Made by a program: the position numbers and the translations under genes. Shown here in pieces: positions 1-9,015 of a stretch of 64,000 bases of DNA (its first letter is position 1; each line of letters opens with the position of its first letter). The stretch lies in assembly GCF_006351965.1 (NCBI RefSeq), contig NZ_CP040932.1, forward strand, positions 1,302,001 through 1,366,000. Reading direction: 5' to 3'. The notes below the pieces were generated by a model. The model ran no database searches, was not told the DNA's origin, and was given only the letters and a program-made list of their open reading frames with translations. The stretch is from Oceanicola sp. D3. Lineage in GTDB: Bacteria > Pseudomonadota > Alphaproteobacteria > Rhodobacterales > Rhodobacteraceae.

Positions 1-2
1 AG

Positions 3-731
3 AACACGCCGGGGATGGCCTATGTGCAAAAGGCCGCCTGGGCCGATCCGGTGGAAGAGGATGCAGTGCGGATCACCTATGTCGATCACTCGGTTTACGT
101 GATCCAGACGGCGGGCGGGCTGGCGGTGGCGACCGACTACAACGGCTACCTCGGCCCGGAAGACTTTGTGCCGGATGTTGCCACGATGAACCATGCGCAC
201 AGTTCACATTGGACACCCAACCCCGACCCGCGCATTCCCCATGTGCTCAAGGGGTGGGGCGATGCCGAGGGGCCTGCGGATCATCATCTGGACCTCGGCG
301 AAATGCTGGTGCGCAATGTGCCGACGGACATCCGGCAGGGCTTTGGCGGGACCGAGGAGGATGGCAACTCGATCTTCATTTTCGAGGTGGCGGGCCTTTG
401 CATTGGCCACCTTGGGCACCTGCACCATGAGCCCAACGCCGAGCAATACGCCGCGCTGGGGCGGCTGGATGTGGTGATGGCGCCGGTGGATGGGGGCATG
501 ACGGTGGACATTGCCACCATGCAGCGGATCGTCAGCCGGTTGCGCTCGTCCATCGTGCTGCCGATGCACTGGTTTTCGGGCTATTCGCTGGAGCAGTTTC
601 TGGAGGGCATGGCGGGAGAGTTCGCGATCGACCGGCGCATTGGCAGTTCGTTAACCGTGTCGCTCCGAGACCTGCCATCGCGGCCCACCATCGTGGTGCT
701 GCAGCCTGTTGTGCTCTCTGGCTTCGATTGA
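3..731 (+). CDS. MBL-fold metal-dependent hydrolase (5' end outside the window)
   Basis: Metallo-beta-lactamase-fold hydrolase, probably of the UlaG-like group. The reading frame is open to the window edge, so the true start lies upstream; the first internal ATG is at 15. Seen: an HxHxxH-type motif (HAHSSH) about 60 residues in, a GHLGHLHH segment, then PVDGG and PMHWF, in the order expected for a metal site of this fold. The usual Asp of HxHxDH is Ser here, which may weaken one metal site. Substrate unknown. The next gene starts 23 bases after the stop on the same strand. Confidence 0.75.
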   Translation, partial: NTPGMAYVQKAAWADPVEEDAVRITYVDHSVYVIQTAGGLAVATDYNGYLGPEDFVPDVATMNHAHSSHWTPNPDPRIPHVLKGWGDAEGPADHHLDLGEMLVRNVPTDIRQGFGGTEEDGNSIFIFEVAGLCIGHLGHLHHEPNAEQYAALGRLDVVMAPVDGGMTVDIATMQRIVSRLRSSIVLPMHWFSGYSLEQFLEGMAGEFAIDRRIGSSLTVSLRDLPSRPTIVVLQPVVLSGFD

Positions 732-753
732 ATTTTGCGCCGAGCCGTGCGTA

Positions 754-2181
754 ATGGCTCTCATGTTGAATGATGCGACCCCCGACATTGTAGAAACCTT
801 CCGCGCGGCCCTGCCAGAGGGCGTGGTGCGCGGCGTGGAGCAACGTTACCTCGAAGAGCCGAGAGACAGGTTAACGGGGCGCGCCGGGGCGGTGCTGTGC
901 CCTGCATCGGTGGAAGAGGTTTCGGCCATCTTGCGGCTGGCTTCGGCGCAGCGGGTGGGCGTGGTGCCCTATGGCGGCGGCACCGGGCTGGTGGGCGGAC
1001 AGGTTGCGCCGGAAGGGCCGGTGCCGCTGGTGCTCAGCCTTGAGCGGATGACGGCGGTGCGCGGCATTTGGCCCGAAGAGGGCGTGATGACCGTGGAAGC
1101 GGGCGCGATTTTGCAGGATATTCAGGGAGTTGCGGAAGATGCCGGGCGGCTCTTTCCGCTCTCGCTGGCAAGCGAGGGGACGGCGCGGATTGGCGGGCTT
1201 TTGGGCACCAACGCGGGCGGTGTGAACGTGCTGCGCTATGGCAATGCGCGGGAGCTGTGCCTTGGGGTTGAGGCGGTGCTGGCCGATGGGCGGGTGATGT
1301 CTGGCCTGAAACGGCTGCGCAAGGACAACACCGGCTATGATTTGCGCAACCTGCTGATTGGGTCCGAGGGCACGCTGGGGGTGATTACCGCCGCGTCCTT
1401 GCGGCTGTTTCCACGCCCCTCGGATGTGTCGGCAGCGGTGCTGGAGGTGGCCAGCCCGGCGGCGGCACTGGAGCTGCTGGGGCGGGCGCAAGCCCTTGCG
1501 GGGCAAGCGATTTCGGCCTTCGAGCTGATCGCGGCGCAGGGGCCGGAATTTTTGGTCGAGCACCTGCCGCAGGTGCGCTTGCCTTGGGCCGAGGTGCCCG
1601 AATGGAGCGTGCTGATCGAGATCGGCACCTTTGGCGGGCAGAGCGCGCAGGAGCTGCTGGAGCAGGTCTTTGCGGAGGGCTTTGAGGCCGGGCTGGTGCG
1701 TGATGGTGTGGTGGCGGCGAGCGAGGGGCAGCGGGCCGAATTTTGGGCGATGCGGGAGGCTTTGCCGGAGGGGAACCGGAAGGTTGGGTCGGTGGTGTCG
1801 AACGATATTTCACTGCCGCTGAGCCGGGTGCCGGAGTTCATTGAGCAGGCGGGGCAAGCGATTGGAAAGACAGGGGATTTCAGGATCAACTGCTTTGGGC
1901 ACCTGGGCGACGGGAACCTGCATTACAACGTGTTTCCGGGGGCGGGCAAGGCGCGGGGGGACTACCCCGAGAGCGCCTATGAGGAGCTGAAAGACATTAT
2001 AAATCAGCTGCTTGCAGATATGGACGGCTCCTTCAGCGCCGAGCACGGCCTGGGGCGGGCGAAGGTGGGGGATCTGGAGCGCTGGGGCGATCCGGTGCGG
2101 CTGGAGATGATGCGCGCGATCAAGAAAACGCTCGATCCGCTGGGGATTTTGAACCCCGGGGCGGTTGTGCGGCAGGGGTAG
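754..2181 (+). CDS. FAD-binding oxidase, GlcD / D-2-hydroxyacid dehydrogenase family
   Basis: Flavoprotein of about 475 residues that oxidises a D-2-hydroxyacid such as D-lactate, glycolate or D-2-hydroxyglutarate; the exact substrate cannot be read from sequence. The N-terminal FAD_binding_4 domain shows the PYGGGTGLVGGQ loop. The C-terminal FAD-oxidase domain shows FGHLGDGNLHYN and FSAEHGLG, the usual metal and substrate histidines. The frame is open from 709, but those first codons overlap the previous gene and look unlike the family, so I place the start at ATG 754; ATG 763 (MLNDATPD) is also possible. No glcE or glcF partner is adjacent, which favours the single-subunit type. Confidence 0.85.
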   Translation: MALMLNDATPDIVETFRAALPEGVVRGVEQRYLEEPRDRLTGRAGAVLCPASVEEVSAILRLASAQRVGVVPYGGGTGLVGGQVAPEGPVPLVLSLERMTAVRGIWPEEGVMTVEAGAILQDIQGVAEDAGRLFPLSLASEGTARIGGLLGTNAGGVNVLRYGNARELCLGVEAVLADGRVMSGLKRLRKDNTGYDLRNLLIGSEGTLGVITAASLRLFPRPSDVSAAVLEVASPAAALELLGRAQALAGQAISAFELIAAQGPEFLVEHLPQVRLPWAEVPEWSVLIEIGTFGGQSAQELLEQVFAEGFEAGLVRDGVVAASEGQRAEFWAMREALPEGNRKVGSVVSNDISLPLSRVPEFIEQAGQAIGKTGDFRINCFGHLGDGNLHYNVFPGAGKARGDYPESAYEELKDIINQLLADMDGSFSAEHGLGRAKVGDLERWGDPVRLEMMRAIKKTLDPLGILNPGAVVRQG

Positions 2182-2355
2182 GTGGCGCGGCGTTAACCCC
2201 AAAAAGCACAGGGCAACACCCTGTGCACAATCCATGCACAACCCATGCAGATGTCAGATGACATAGGCGCGGCCGATTAACGGACCGGGCGCGGGGGCTT
2301 GCCTGCGCCTGCGCCTTGGGGTAGCTGCGGCGCCTTTCGGACAGGAGCTGCGGTG

Positions 2356-3582
2356 ATGGACAGGCTGGCGATCGACTTTGGCACATCGAATTCGGCGGCT
2401 GCCGTCTATGCGGGCGGCGCGGTGCGGCGGCTGCCGGTGGAGCAAGGCGCGGAGACGCTGCCGACGGCGGTGTTCTTCCCCGAGGGGGGCGGTGCGATGC
2501 GCATTGGCGCGGCGGCGGGCACGGCGCTGATCGGCGGCGAAGAGGGGCGCTACATGCGGGCGCTCAAGAGCGTGCTAGGCGTGCCGCTCTTCCATGAGAA
2601 GCGGTTGATCGAGGGCAAGCGGCGGACGCTGGCCGATGTGGTGACGGCGTTCTTGGTGCAGGTGCGGGAGCGCTCGGAAGAGTTCACCCGGGCGCGGTTC
2701 ACCCGGGCACTCTCTGGGCGGCCTGTGCGGTTTCACGAGGACGCGGAGAAGGACGCGCAGGCGGAGGCCGACCTGCGCGGGTGCTATCTTGCAGCGGGGT
2801 TTGAGGAGGTCGAGTTCATGCCCGAGCCGGAGGCGGCGGCGCGGGCCTGTCAGGGTATGGGCGCGGCGGGTGGCGTGGGGCTGATCGTGGATATCGGCGG
2901 CGGCACCAGCGACTTTACGGTGTTTCGCTCGGGCGAAGAGGTGGAGATTGTCGCCAGCCACGGCATTCGGCTGGGGGGCACGGATTTTGACCGGGTTGTC
3001 TCGGTCGCCGAGGTGATGCCGCTGTTAGGGCTGGGCGGCGAATTGCGCCGTGAGTTTGGCCCGGGCCTGCTGCCTGTGCCGCGTGCGGTGTTCGTTGATC
3101 TCGCGACATGGGCGAAGATCCCGTTTCTTTATGCGCCGGACGTGCGGCGCGAGGTGGCGGGCATGGTGAAGCTGGCGGTGGAGCCGAAGCGGCTGGGGCG
3201 GCTGGCGACGGTGCTGGAGGACGAGCTCGGCCATGAGCTGGCCTTTGCGGTGGAGCGCGGGAAGATTGCGGCGAATGATGCCGGCACCGGGCGGATCGGC
3301 ATGGGGATGGTTGAGCCGGGGCTGGCGGCCGAGCTGAGCGCGGCGCGGATGGGCGAGGTGCTGGGCGAAGCGCAAGCGGCGCTGGGCGGCGCGGCGCGGG
3401 AGGTTCTGGCGCAGGCCGGGGTGGCACCCGGCGAGGTGGGCCGGGTGGTGCTGGTGGGCGGCTCGAGCCTGATGGGGTTTGTCGAGGCGGAGATGCGCAG
3501 CGTTTGCCCGGGGGCGGAGGTGCTGCGCTCGGAGGCGTTCACGGCGGTGGTGGACGGGCTGGCGATGGCGGCGGCGGGCTAG
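2356..3582 (+). CDS. Hsp70-family protein, YegD-like
   Basis: Actin-fold ATPase of 408 residues, much shorter than DnaK and lacking a substrate-binding domain, so it resembles the YegD branch of Hsp70-like proteins, whose role is poorly known. Phosphate-1 motif DFGTSNS is at residues 7-13, phosphate-2 (VDIGGGTSDF) near 180 and the adenosine motif (VLVGGSS) near 375. ATG 2356 is chosen because AGGAG lies 8 bases upstream and the motif begins at once; the frame runs back to 2299 but those codons are unlike the family. It converges on apt across a repeat. Confidence 0.85.
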   Translation: MDRLAIDFGTSNSAAAVYAGGAVRRLPVEQGAETLPTAVFFPEGGGAMRIGAAAGTALIGGEEGRYMRALKSVLGVPLFHEKRLIEGKRRTLADVVTAFLVQVRERSEEFTRARFTRALSGRPVRFHEDAEKDAQAEADLRGCYLAAGFEEVEFMPEPEAAARACQGMGAAGGVGLIVDIGGGTSDFTVFRSGEEVEIVASHGIRLGGTDFDRVVSVAEVMPLLGLGGELRREFGPGLLPVPRAVFVDLATWAKIPFLYAPDVRREVAGMVKLAVEPKRLGRLATVLEDELGHELAFAVERGKIAANDAGTGRIGMGMVEPGLAAELSAARMGEVLGEAQAALGGAAREVLAQAGVAPGEVGRVVLVGGSSLMGFVEAEMRSVCPGAEVLRSEAFTAVVDGLAMAAAG

Positions 3583-3616
3583 GGCTGACGGTGGGGTTCA
3601 GCCATCCAACGGGGCA

Positions 3617-3679
3617 GTGGTGGTGGGCAGATTGCCCACCCTACGAGGCGGTGGTGGTGGGCAGATTGCCCACCCTACG
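3617..3679. repeat. Tandem pair of GTGGGCA-TGCCCAC palindromic repeats
   Basis: Two identical 29-base copies (3617-3645 and 3651-3679), 34 bases apart, each containing the palindrome GGTGGGCAGATTGCCCACC followed by CTACG. They fill the gap between the convergent Hsp70-like gene and apt. Related copies occur at 16769 and 30751. Each can form an 8-base-pair hairpin and could stop transcription from both sides, although no T-run follows. Confidence 0.8.
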
Positions 3680-3700
3680 GTGTGGGGGATGGCGCGCGCG

Positions 3701-4231
3701 TTATTCGCCTTCGTAGGAGGTGAGGGCGTGGACTTCCATGCCGAGGCCTTCGAGGCGTTTGCGGCCGCCGAGGTCTGGCAGATCGACGATGAAGGCGCAG
3801 CCGGTGATGACGCCGCCGAGGCGCTCGACCAGCTTGATCCCGGCTTCCGCCGTGCCGCCGGTGGCGAGCAGGTCATCGACCAGAAGGATGCGCTCGCCGG
3901 GCTGGATTGCGTCGTCATGCACCTCCATCACCGCCTCGCCATACTCCAGCGTATAGGCCTCGGAGATGACCGCGCCGGGGAGCTTGCCCTTTTTGCGGAT
4001 CGGCACGAAACCCAGGCCGAGTTGGTGGGCGATGGCACCGCCGAGGATGAACCCGCGCGCCTCCAGCCCGACCACCTTGTCGATCGGCTGGCCGGCGTAG
4101 GGGTGCAGCATCTGGTCGACGCAGAGGCGCAGGCCGCGCGGATCGGCGAAGAGGGTGGTGACATCGCGGAACATGATCCCCTCATGGGGAAAGTCTGCGA
4201 TAGTGCGGATGTAATCGGCGACGGTCTTCAT
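3701..4231 (-). CDS. apt: Adenine phosphoribosyltransferase
   Basis: Cytosolic purine-salvage enzyme: adenine + PRPP gives AMP + PPi. Length of 176 residues is normal. The PRPP-binding motif [14 protein letters not shown] lies near residue 118, and [16 protein letters not shown] near residue 55 is typical of Apt. The N-terminus ([15 protein letters not shown]) matches the family and fixes the start. The upstream periplasmic-protein gene ends only 4 bases before this ATG, so the two may be co-transcribed. mtnP, at 43.7 kb, feeds adenine into this reaction. Confidence 0.97.
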   Translation of the reverse strand: MKTVADYIRTIADFPHEGIMFRDVTTLFADPRGLRLCVDQMLHPYAGQPIDKVVGLEARGFILGGAIAHQLGLGFVPIRKKGKLPGAVISEAYTLEYGEAVMEVHDDAIQPGERILLVDDLLATGGTAEAGIKLVERLGGVITGCAFIVDLPDLGGRKRLEGLGMEVHALTSYEGE

Positions 4232-4235
4232 CGGC

Positions 4236-4619
4236 TTACTCGGAGGCTTCGCCTTCGGTGGCGCCCTCAGCCGCGCCCTCTTCGGATTCCTTGAGGGAGT
4301 TCTGCACGATGGCCTCTGTCACCTGAAACAGCATGGCGTTGGGGTTTTTCTGGCATTCGGCGAGGGTGATCTCGACGATCTTGCCGCCGCCGACTTCCTG
4401 CATCTTGTCGAGGAAGGCGGTGGGCTGGCCGATGGAGGCGTGGCTCCAATAGCCCAGAATCCAGCCTGCCACCTGCCCCTGATCAGAGATGTTCTGGGTC
4501 ACGAAGGCGGCGCGGGCGCGCTCGCATGTCCAGCGGCCGGTGCCCATCATGAAGGCCTCGGCAAAGGCGGGCGCGGTGGTTGCGACGCAGAGGGCGGCGG
4601 CGAGGATGGTGCGATACAT
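4236..4619 (-). CDS. Small periplasmic protein, HdeA-like
   Basis: 127 residues with a clear Sec signal peptide (about residues 1-20, ending APAFA). The mature part carries two cysteines spaced as in HdeA/HdeB acid-stress chaperones (W-T-C near residue 32, E-C near 89) and a low-complexity acidic Ala/Glu/Gly tail. HdeA membership is inferred from size, cysteine layout and the WTC...GW pattern, so it is tentative. It lies just upstream of apt on the same strand. Confidence 0.6.
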   Translation of the reverse strand: MYRTILAAALCVATTAPAFAEAFMMGTGRWTCERARAAFVTQNISDQGQVAGWILGYWSHASIGQPTAFLDKMQEVGGGKIVEITLAECQKNPNAMLFQVTEAIVQNSLKESEEGAAEGATEGEASE

Positions 4620-4679
4620 GTGAAGTCTCCCGTGTCGGTCGCGTCATTGGTAGCGGGGCGGGGCCGGGATGAACAGGGG

Positions 4680-5153
4680 TCACCAGAGCGACGGGCGGGC
4701 GACCATGAGCCAGAAAACGCCCATCAGCGCGGCGAAGGCGGGCCAGCCGAGGGCGAACCAGATGCGATAGGCGCGGCGGGCTTCTGCCGGGAGGGGCGCG
4801 CCGGTGGCAGCGGCGGTGCGGGCGAGGGTGCGGATGCGGATTTGCAGGTGCACCACGGGTGCCCAGCAGAGAAAGGCGAGGAGATAGAGCGCGTAGGTGA
4901 GCAGCAGCCACGGCTCGGTGAGGCTGTAGCCGAGGGTGTGGATCAGCAGCAGGCCGGTGAGTGGCTGCACCACCCCGGCGGGCGTGGTGAAGAGCCAGTC
5001 GGCCAGCACGACGTGGTGGGCGGTATGGGCGATGCTCTGGGCGTTTCCGGTGCGCATGGCCATGACCATTTGAAACGCCGTGCCGATCCCGGTGCCGAAG
5101 AGCACGGTGGAGGAGAGGATGTGGAGCCACTTGAGGGTGAGGTAAGGGTCCAT
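4680..5153 (-). CDS. DUF2269-type integral membrane protein
   Basis: 157 residues with four predicted membrane helices. It starts MDPYLTLKWLHILSSTVLFG, the usual opening of DUF2269 proteins. AAGGA lies about 6 bases before ATG 5153, which decides the start over a longer frame to 5195. Histidines near the membrane faces (HILSS, TAHHVV) are typical of the family. Function unknown; DUF2269 proteins often sit near NAD-binding or DoxX-like proteins, but not immediately here. Confidence 0.75.
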   Translation of the reverse strand: MDPYLTLKWLHILSSTVLFGTGIGTAFQMVMAMRTGNAQSIAHTAHHVVLADWLFTTPAGVVQPLTGLLLIHTLGYSLTEPWLLLTYALYLLAFLCWAPVVHLQIRIRTLARTAAATGAPLPAEARRAYRIWFALGWPAFAALMGVFWLMVARPSLW

Positions 5154-5304
5154 GTGCTGTCCTTGCGGTGGGCGTGCCCGGGGATGAAGCGGCAAAGGGG
5201 CTGCCGGGTCAAACGGTTCGGTAGAGGACGGGCCGATTTTGTGCTAAGCTTGTGCGTGAGCTTGCCCCCTTGTTTCCGGCCCCTGCCGGAGGAGTGAGTT
5301 TGCC

Positions 5305-5793
5305 ATGTCTCCGACCCTTGATATTCAGCAACCGCAGCCGTTTGACCTTGTTGGACAGACGATCCTGATTGCCGGAAACGCCGCCGCTTTTGAGGGGACG
5401 CTGACCATCAGCGTGACCGAGGGGCATGACGAATACGCGGGGTTCACAACGGTGGGCTCGCTGGGGCTGCGGCAGTTTCAGGGGGAGATCGAGATACCGG
5501 CGAGCAACAGCTTTCAGCTCAACCGGCTGTTCGTGACGCTGGCCGATGATACGGGCAATGAGAATGGCCCTTCGGTGACGATCCCGGTGCTGTTTGGCCC
5601 GCGCATCCTGCCCGGCTACCGCGGCTGGCAGCCCTATACGGTGCAGCCGGGCGATACGCTGAGTTCAATCGCACAGGCGCAGTATGGCACTGCGGATTTT
5701 GCGCCGATCTTCGAGGCGAACCAGCATGTGCTGGCCAATCCGAACCTGATTTTTCCGGGGCAGGTGCTGCGCATTCCGCGCAACGATATTTGA
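5305..5793 (+). CDS. Gmad2 immunoglobulin-like + LysM domain protein
   Basis: 162 residues. The N-terminal half (about 5-95: VGQTILIAGNAAAFEGTL ... FTTVGSLG) matches the Gmad2 immunoglobulin-like fold seen in spore-germination and envelope proteins. The C-terminal part (about 110-158: YTVQPGDTLSSIAQAQYG) is a LysM peptidoglycan-binding domain. No signal peptide is visible, so export is uncertain. It probably binds cell wall or an envelope partner. A strong hairpin follows the stop codon. Confidence 0.8.
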   Translation: MSPTLDIQQPQPFDLVGQTILIAGNAAAFEGTLTISVTEGHDEYAGFTTVGSLGLRQFQGEIEIPASNSFQLNRLFVTLADDTGNENGPSVTIPVLFGPRILPGYRGWQPYTVQPGDTLSSIAQAQYGTADFAPIFEANQHVLANPNLIFPGQVLRIPRNDI

Positions 5794-5818
5794 CCGGACG
5801 GCAAGGCGTGCGAAGCCA

Positions 5819-5853
5819 AAGGGCCGCCCTGCGGGAGGAGCGGTGCGGCCCTT
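5819..5853. terminator. Bidirectional terminator hairpin
   Basis: Perfect 9-base inverted repeat AAGGGCCGC / GCGGCCCTT (5819-5827 and 5845-5853) between the convergent LysM and TPR genes. There is no long T-run on either side, so termination strength is uncertain. Confidence 0.6.
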
Positions 5854-5884
5854 GCGTTCCGACGTAATGAGGCGAGGTGACCTG

Positions 5885-7393
5885 CTAATCTCCACGAGCC
5901 TGCGCCAGCCCGCGCAAACTGCGGCTGCGGTTGGGAGAGCTTTGCAGCGCCGCTTCGTAGGCCTGGGCCGCCCCGCTCGCATCGCCCGTCGCAAGAAGGA
6001 GATCACCCAGCAATTCACGGGCAGGCAGAACATGGTCGGGCGTGACAGGGGCCTTGCCGACCTTGTCTTCGGTATCGGCAGCTTCGCGCAACAGGGCAAT
6101 GGCTTCTTCATCACGGCCTTCTGCATGGGCGAGCCATGCCTCGATGCTTTTGGTCTGAGCCTCGTGAAGCGCGAGCCAGTAGCCCATGCTTCGGTCTTCC
6201 ATGATGGTGCCGAGATTGCCCAGTTCGGCCAAGGCCTCCTTGGCGGTAGCCTCGTCGCCCGCGCGGGCCGCACCGAGGCCGATGGCGAACCAGCGGATGG
6301 CGACGGCCTGGGGGTAACGCTCCCAGCTGACGGCGGGGTGCAACTCTGTCGGCAGAGCCGCCGCGGCTGACCAATCGTCCTGTTCCAGCGCCATGCGGGC
6401 CGCAGTCGCGGCGGCGGCATAGGCCGTGCCGAAGTTGTTTTCGAGCTTGGGAGTGCTTTCCATAGCGGCGAGCACAGCGGCGGCCTGCGCGGTCTGGCCG
6501 AGTTGCAGGTGGGCGTAGACGCCGTAATCGACCGCATGCGGATAGTGGTTGGAGATCACGTCGCTGACCGAGTGCTCAATGGCCGCCGCCCCGCTGCGTG
6601 CGTTGAGCGCGGCGGACTCCTCCCAGAGCCCGAGCCGGGTGAAGATATGGGTGGGCATGTGCAGCGCGTGCGGGACTTCGGGTGCGATCGACAGGTAGCC
6701 GCGGGCCACCTCCAGGCCACGCTCGGCGAGGGCCGGGTGATCGTAGGCGTGAATGGAGTAATGATAGGCGCCCGGGTGGCGTGGAGCTTCGGCGCGCAGC
6801 GCATCTGTGCGTGCCCCTGCCTCGATCAATTCGGGCACGGCGTCTGGGCCTTTCGGCGCGACCGTCATCTGTGCCAGAGAGGCGAAGGCCTGCGCATCGT
6901 GATCGCTGGGGTGGGCTTCGAGAACTGCCCGTTGCGACTTGGCCCAGCTGGCGAGTCGGGCGGGGTAGGGCACGTCTTCGCCCGCGTAGAACGCGAGCAC
7001 GGCCTTGATGAACGCGGCCTCGCGTGGCGTGCCCTGGTCCATCGCCAGCAGCCGTGCGGCAGCGGCGCGCCCTGCCGTGGTTTCTTCAGGCGTGGGGCCG
7101 CCCGGCCAGAGTGGGTGAAACTTCGACATGGCGATGCCCCATTGCGCCATTGCGCAATGGGGGTCGGCGGCAGAGGCTTGCTCGAAGGCCGCTGCCGATT
7201 GGCGATACATCATGTGATGCAGCAGTTTAAGGCCGGTATCGAAGGCGGCCTCGGCGGCCTCGGTGCAACTTGTGGCGAAACTCACTTCGCCGAGCTGCGC
7301 GGGTGTGCCCTGGGCGAGGGCGGGCTGATGGGCCGCCGTTGCAAGCAGTGCGGTGAGGGATACGGCAGTGGAATATCGGGATATCAATGTCAT
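5885..7393 (-). CDS. Exported tetratricopeptide-repeat protein
   Basis: 502 residues. A Sec signal peptide (about residues 1-27, ending QPALAQ) supports ATG 7393 rather than the open frame that runs upstream. The rest is helical repeat: a conserved first block (GLKLLHHMMYRQSAAAF, then DPHCAMAQWGIAMS) and TPR-like pairs to the C-terminus (LLGDLLLATGDASGAAQAYE). HxxxH pairs (YHYSIHAYDH, ALHMPTHIF) are typical of a bacterial TPR family of unknown function. It is divergent from a LysR gene with a LysR-box-like site between, which suggests it is the regulator's target. Confidence 0.8.
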   Translation of the reverse strand: MTLISRYSTAVSLTALLATAAHQPALAQGTPAQLGEVSFATSCTEAAEAAFDTGLKLLHHMMYRQSAAAFEQASAADPHCAMAQWGIAMSKFHPLWPGGPTPEETTAGRAAAARLLAMDQGTPREAAFIKAVLAFYAGEDVPYPARLASWAKSQRAVLEAHPSDHDAQAFASLAQMTVAPKGPDAVPELIEAGARTDALRAEAPRHPGAYHYSIHAYDHPALAERGLEVARGYLSIAPEVPHALHMPTHIFTRLGLWEESAALNARSGAAAIEHSVSDVISNHYPHAVDYGVYAHLQLGQTAQAAAVLAAMESTPKLENNFGTAYAAAATAARMALEQDDWSAAAALPTELHPAVSWERYPQAVAIRWFAIGLGAARAGDEATAKEALAELGNLGTIMEDRSMGYWLALHEAQTKSIEAWLAHAEGRDEEAIALLREAADTEDKVGKAPVTPDHVLPARELLGDLLLATGDASGAAQAYEAALQSSPNRSRSLRGLAQARGD

Positions 7394-7504
7394 CGGTACG
7401 CTCCGTCCGCTGTGTCGAGGGGCGCAGGCGCACGGGCCGCAGGGCTGACTTTCGACCGGCGCGGCGGGTGATCCTGCAGGCGTGAAACAGGTGAAGCGTG
7501 TGAG

Positions 7505-7525
7505 ATTTGCTGACCGGTGACAAAT
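7505..7525. promoter_or_regulatory. Candidate LysR box (ATTTG-N11-CAAAT)
   Basis: Inverted repeat ATTTG (7505-7509) and CAAAT (7521-7525) with an 11-base spacer, fitting the T-N11-A rule for LysR-type regulators. It lies between the divergent TPR gene (start 7393) and the LysR gene (start 7566). Confidence 0.55.
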
Positions 7526-7565
7526 GAGTTCTCCTGAGGACTTGGGCAAGATATTCTTGTGCCAG

Positions 7566-8519
7566 ATGAAAAAGCGCCTGCCTTCCCTCACCGCACTGCG
7601 GACGTTCGAGTGCGCGGCCCGCAACCTCAGCTTTGCAAGGGCTTCGAAAGAGTTGGCGGTGACCCCGGCTGCCGTAGGCTTTCAGATCAGGCAGTTGGAA
7701 GAGGAACTGGGTGGTGCCCTGTTCATTCGCAAGCATCGCGCTGTGGAACTGACCGAGAAGGGGAAGACCTTAAGCGCCCGGCTCGTGCCCGCCTTCAAGA
7801 GCATTCACCGGGCGTGGAACAATGCGCTTGAGCCGGATGACATGACACTGATGCGGGTGTCCGGCCCGGCGAAAGCCGTGCACAGCTGGGTCATGCCAGC
7901 CCTCGCCAGGGCGCAGGCGCAAATGCCCGATGTGCGGATTTCATGGGACATCAGCAAGCAGACGCGCGATGTGGCCAGCGGTTGCGTCGATCTTGCTGTG
8001 CGCTGGGCGCTGGAGCCGGAGGGCGATTTGCATTGGGAGCCAGCCCTGCGCACATGGTTCACGCCGCTGGTGCAGGCCGAGGCTGCGCGCTTCTTGTTTC
8101 GGCCCGAAGACCTGCCGGCCCAGGGGTTGATCGGGGTGGAATATATGCTGGACCCTGGACAGGGTGAGAGCGCGTGGGATGCGTGGTTTCGGGCGATGGG
8201 GCTGGCTCCGCCGCTCGACTTCGCGGTGATGTGCAGTGACACCGCCAGCGCGGTGGACACGGCCGTTGCCACGGGGCATGTGGCACTCGCCGGCTCTTTC
8301 CTCGCGTCTGACCCGCTGGAGCGTGGCACATTGGTGGCGCTGTTCGACACGGCGATCATGCCCCGATCCAGGTTCTGGCTGGTTTGCCGGAAGGGCTGGG
8401 AGAGTTCCGCCGAGTTCAGGTGGTTTCTGGAGGCGGTCATGGAGGAGGCCAAGCGCATAGACCGGCTGGCTGCCGGGATGCGGTTGCTGCATCCCGATGG
8501 AACGCCGGTGGCAACCTGA
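7566..8519 (+). CDS. LysR-family regulator, GcvA-like
   Basis: 317-residue LysR regulator. It starts MKKRLPSLTALRTFECAARN, the typical GcvA-like N-terminus, so ATG 7566 is preferred over the upstream in-frame ATG at 7524. The winged helix-turn-helix covers residues 1-65 (SFARASKELAVTPAAVGFQI) and the ligand-binding domain about 95-300. Probable control of the divergent TPR gene is inferred from layout and the box at 7505. Ligand unknown. Confidence 0.9.
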   Translation: MKKRLPSLTALRTFECAARNLSFARASKELAVTPAAVGFQIRQLEEELGGALFIRKHRAVELTEKGKTLSARLVPAFKSIHRAWNNALEPDDMTLMRVSGPAKAVHSWVMPALARAQAQMPDVRISWDISKQTRDVASGCVDLAVRWALEPEGDLHWEPALRTWFTPLVQAEAARFLFRPEDLPAQGLIGVEYMLDPGQGESAWDAWFRAMGLAPPLDFAVMCSDTASAVDTAVATGHVALAGSFLASDPLERGTLVALFDTAIMPRSRFWLVCRKGWESSAEFRWFLEAVMEEAKRIDRLAAGMRLLHPDGTPVAT

Positions 8520-8546
8520 CAGGGCCACGCGAGCTATCCCGTGTCG

Positions 8547-8933
8547 TCAGCCCGCCGGGTAGGCCCGCTTGCAGGCGGCGATCTTGGCGCTGGCTTCGCG
8601 CTGGAGCTGGTCGCGCTTGGTGATCATGTTGCGCAGTTTGCGCTGCTCGGCGCCCGGGTCGATGGCCACCTGCTTGTTGCGGTAGCGGGTTTCGGGGCGG
8701 TGGCACCATTTGATGCCGACATTTTCCTTGGCGGAGCCGACGCACATTTGAAAGCTGGTGGCCACGTAGGGCTCGCGCTCGATGGCATAGCCGCGGTCGA
8801 CGTTGGCGCGGGTTTCGGCGATCAACTCGTTCATCACCCGCAGATCCTTGGTGGCGCGGTTTTCGCAGGCCTCGCGGGGCGTGGCGCAGGCGGCGGCGAG
8901 GGGGATGAGCAGCAGGGGCAGAAAATGCCGCAT
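8547..8933 (-). CDS. Small lipoprotein
   Basis: 128 residues. The signal sequence MRHFLPLLLIPLAAAC ends in a lipobox-like LAAAC, so Cys16 should be lipidated. The mature part is basic and cysteine-containing with helical, charged stretches (EQRKLRNMITKRDQLQREA). No family recognised. It converges on the LysR gene and is divergent from hemF, which starts 82 bases away. Confidence 0.65.
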   Translation of the reverse strand: MRHFLPLLLIPLAAACATPREACENRATKDLRVMNELIAETRANVDRGYAIEREPYVATSFQMCVGSAKENVGIKWCHRPETRYRNKQVAIDPGAEQRKLRNMITKRDQLQREASAKIAACKRAYPAG

Positions 8934-9015
8934 CGGGCGTCCTTTCAATGGCTTGGGCCCCTGTTTAGGCTCGCCGCGCGGATTCGCCAAATCACGAATA
9001 AGGGGGAGGCAGGCC

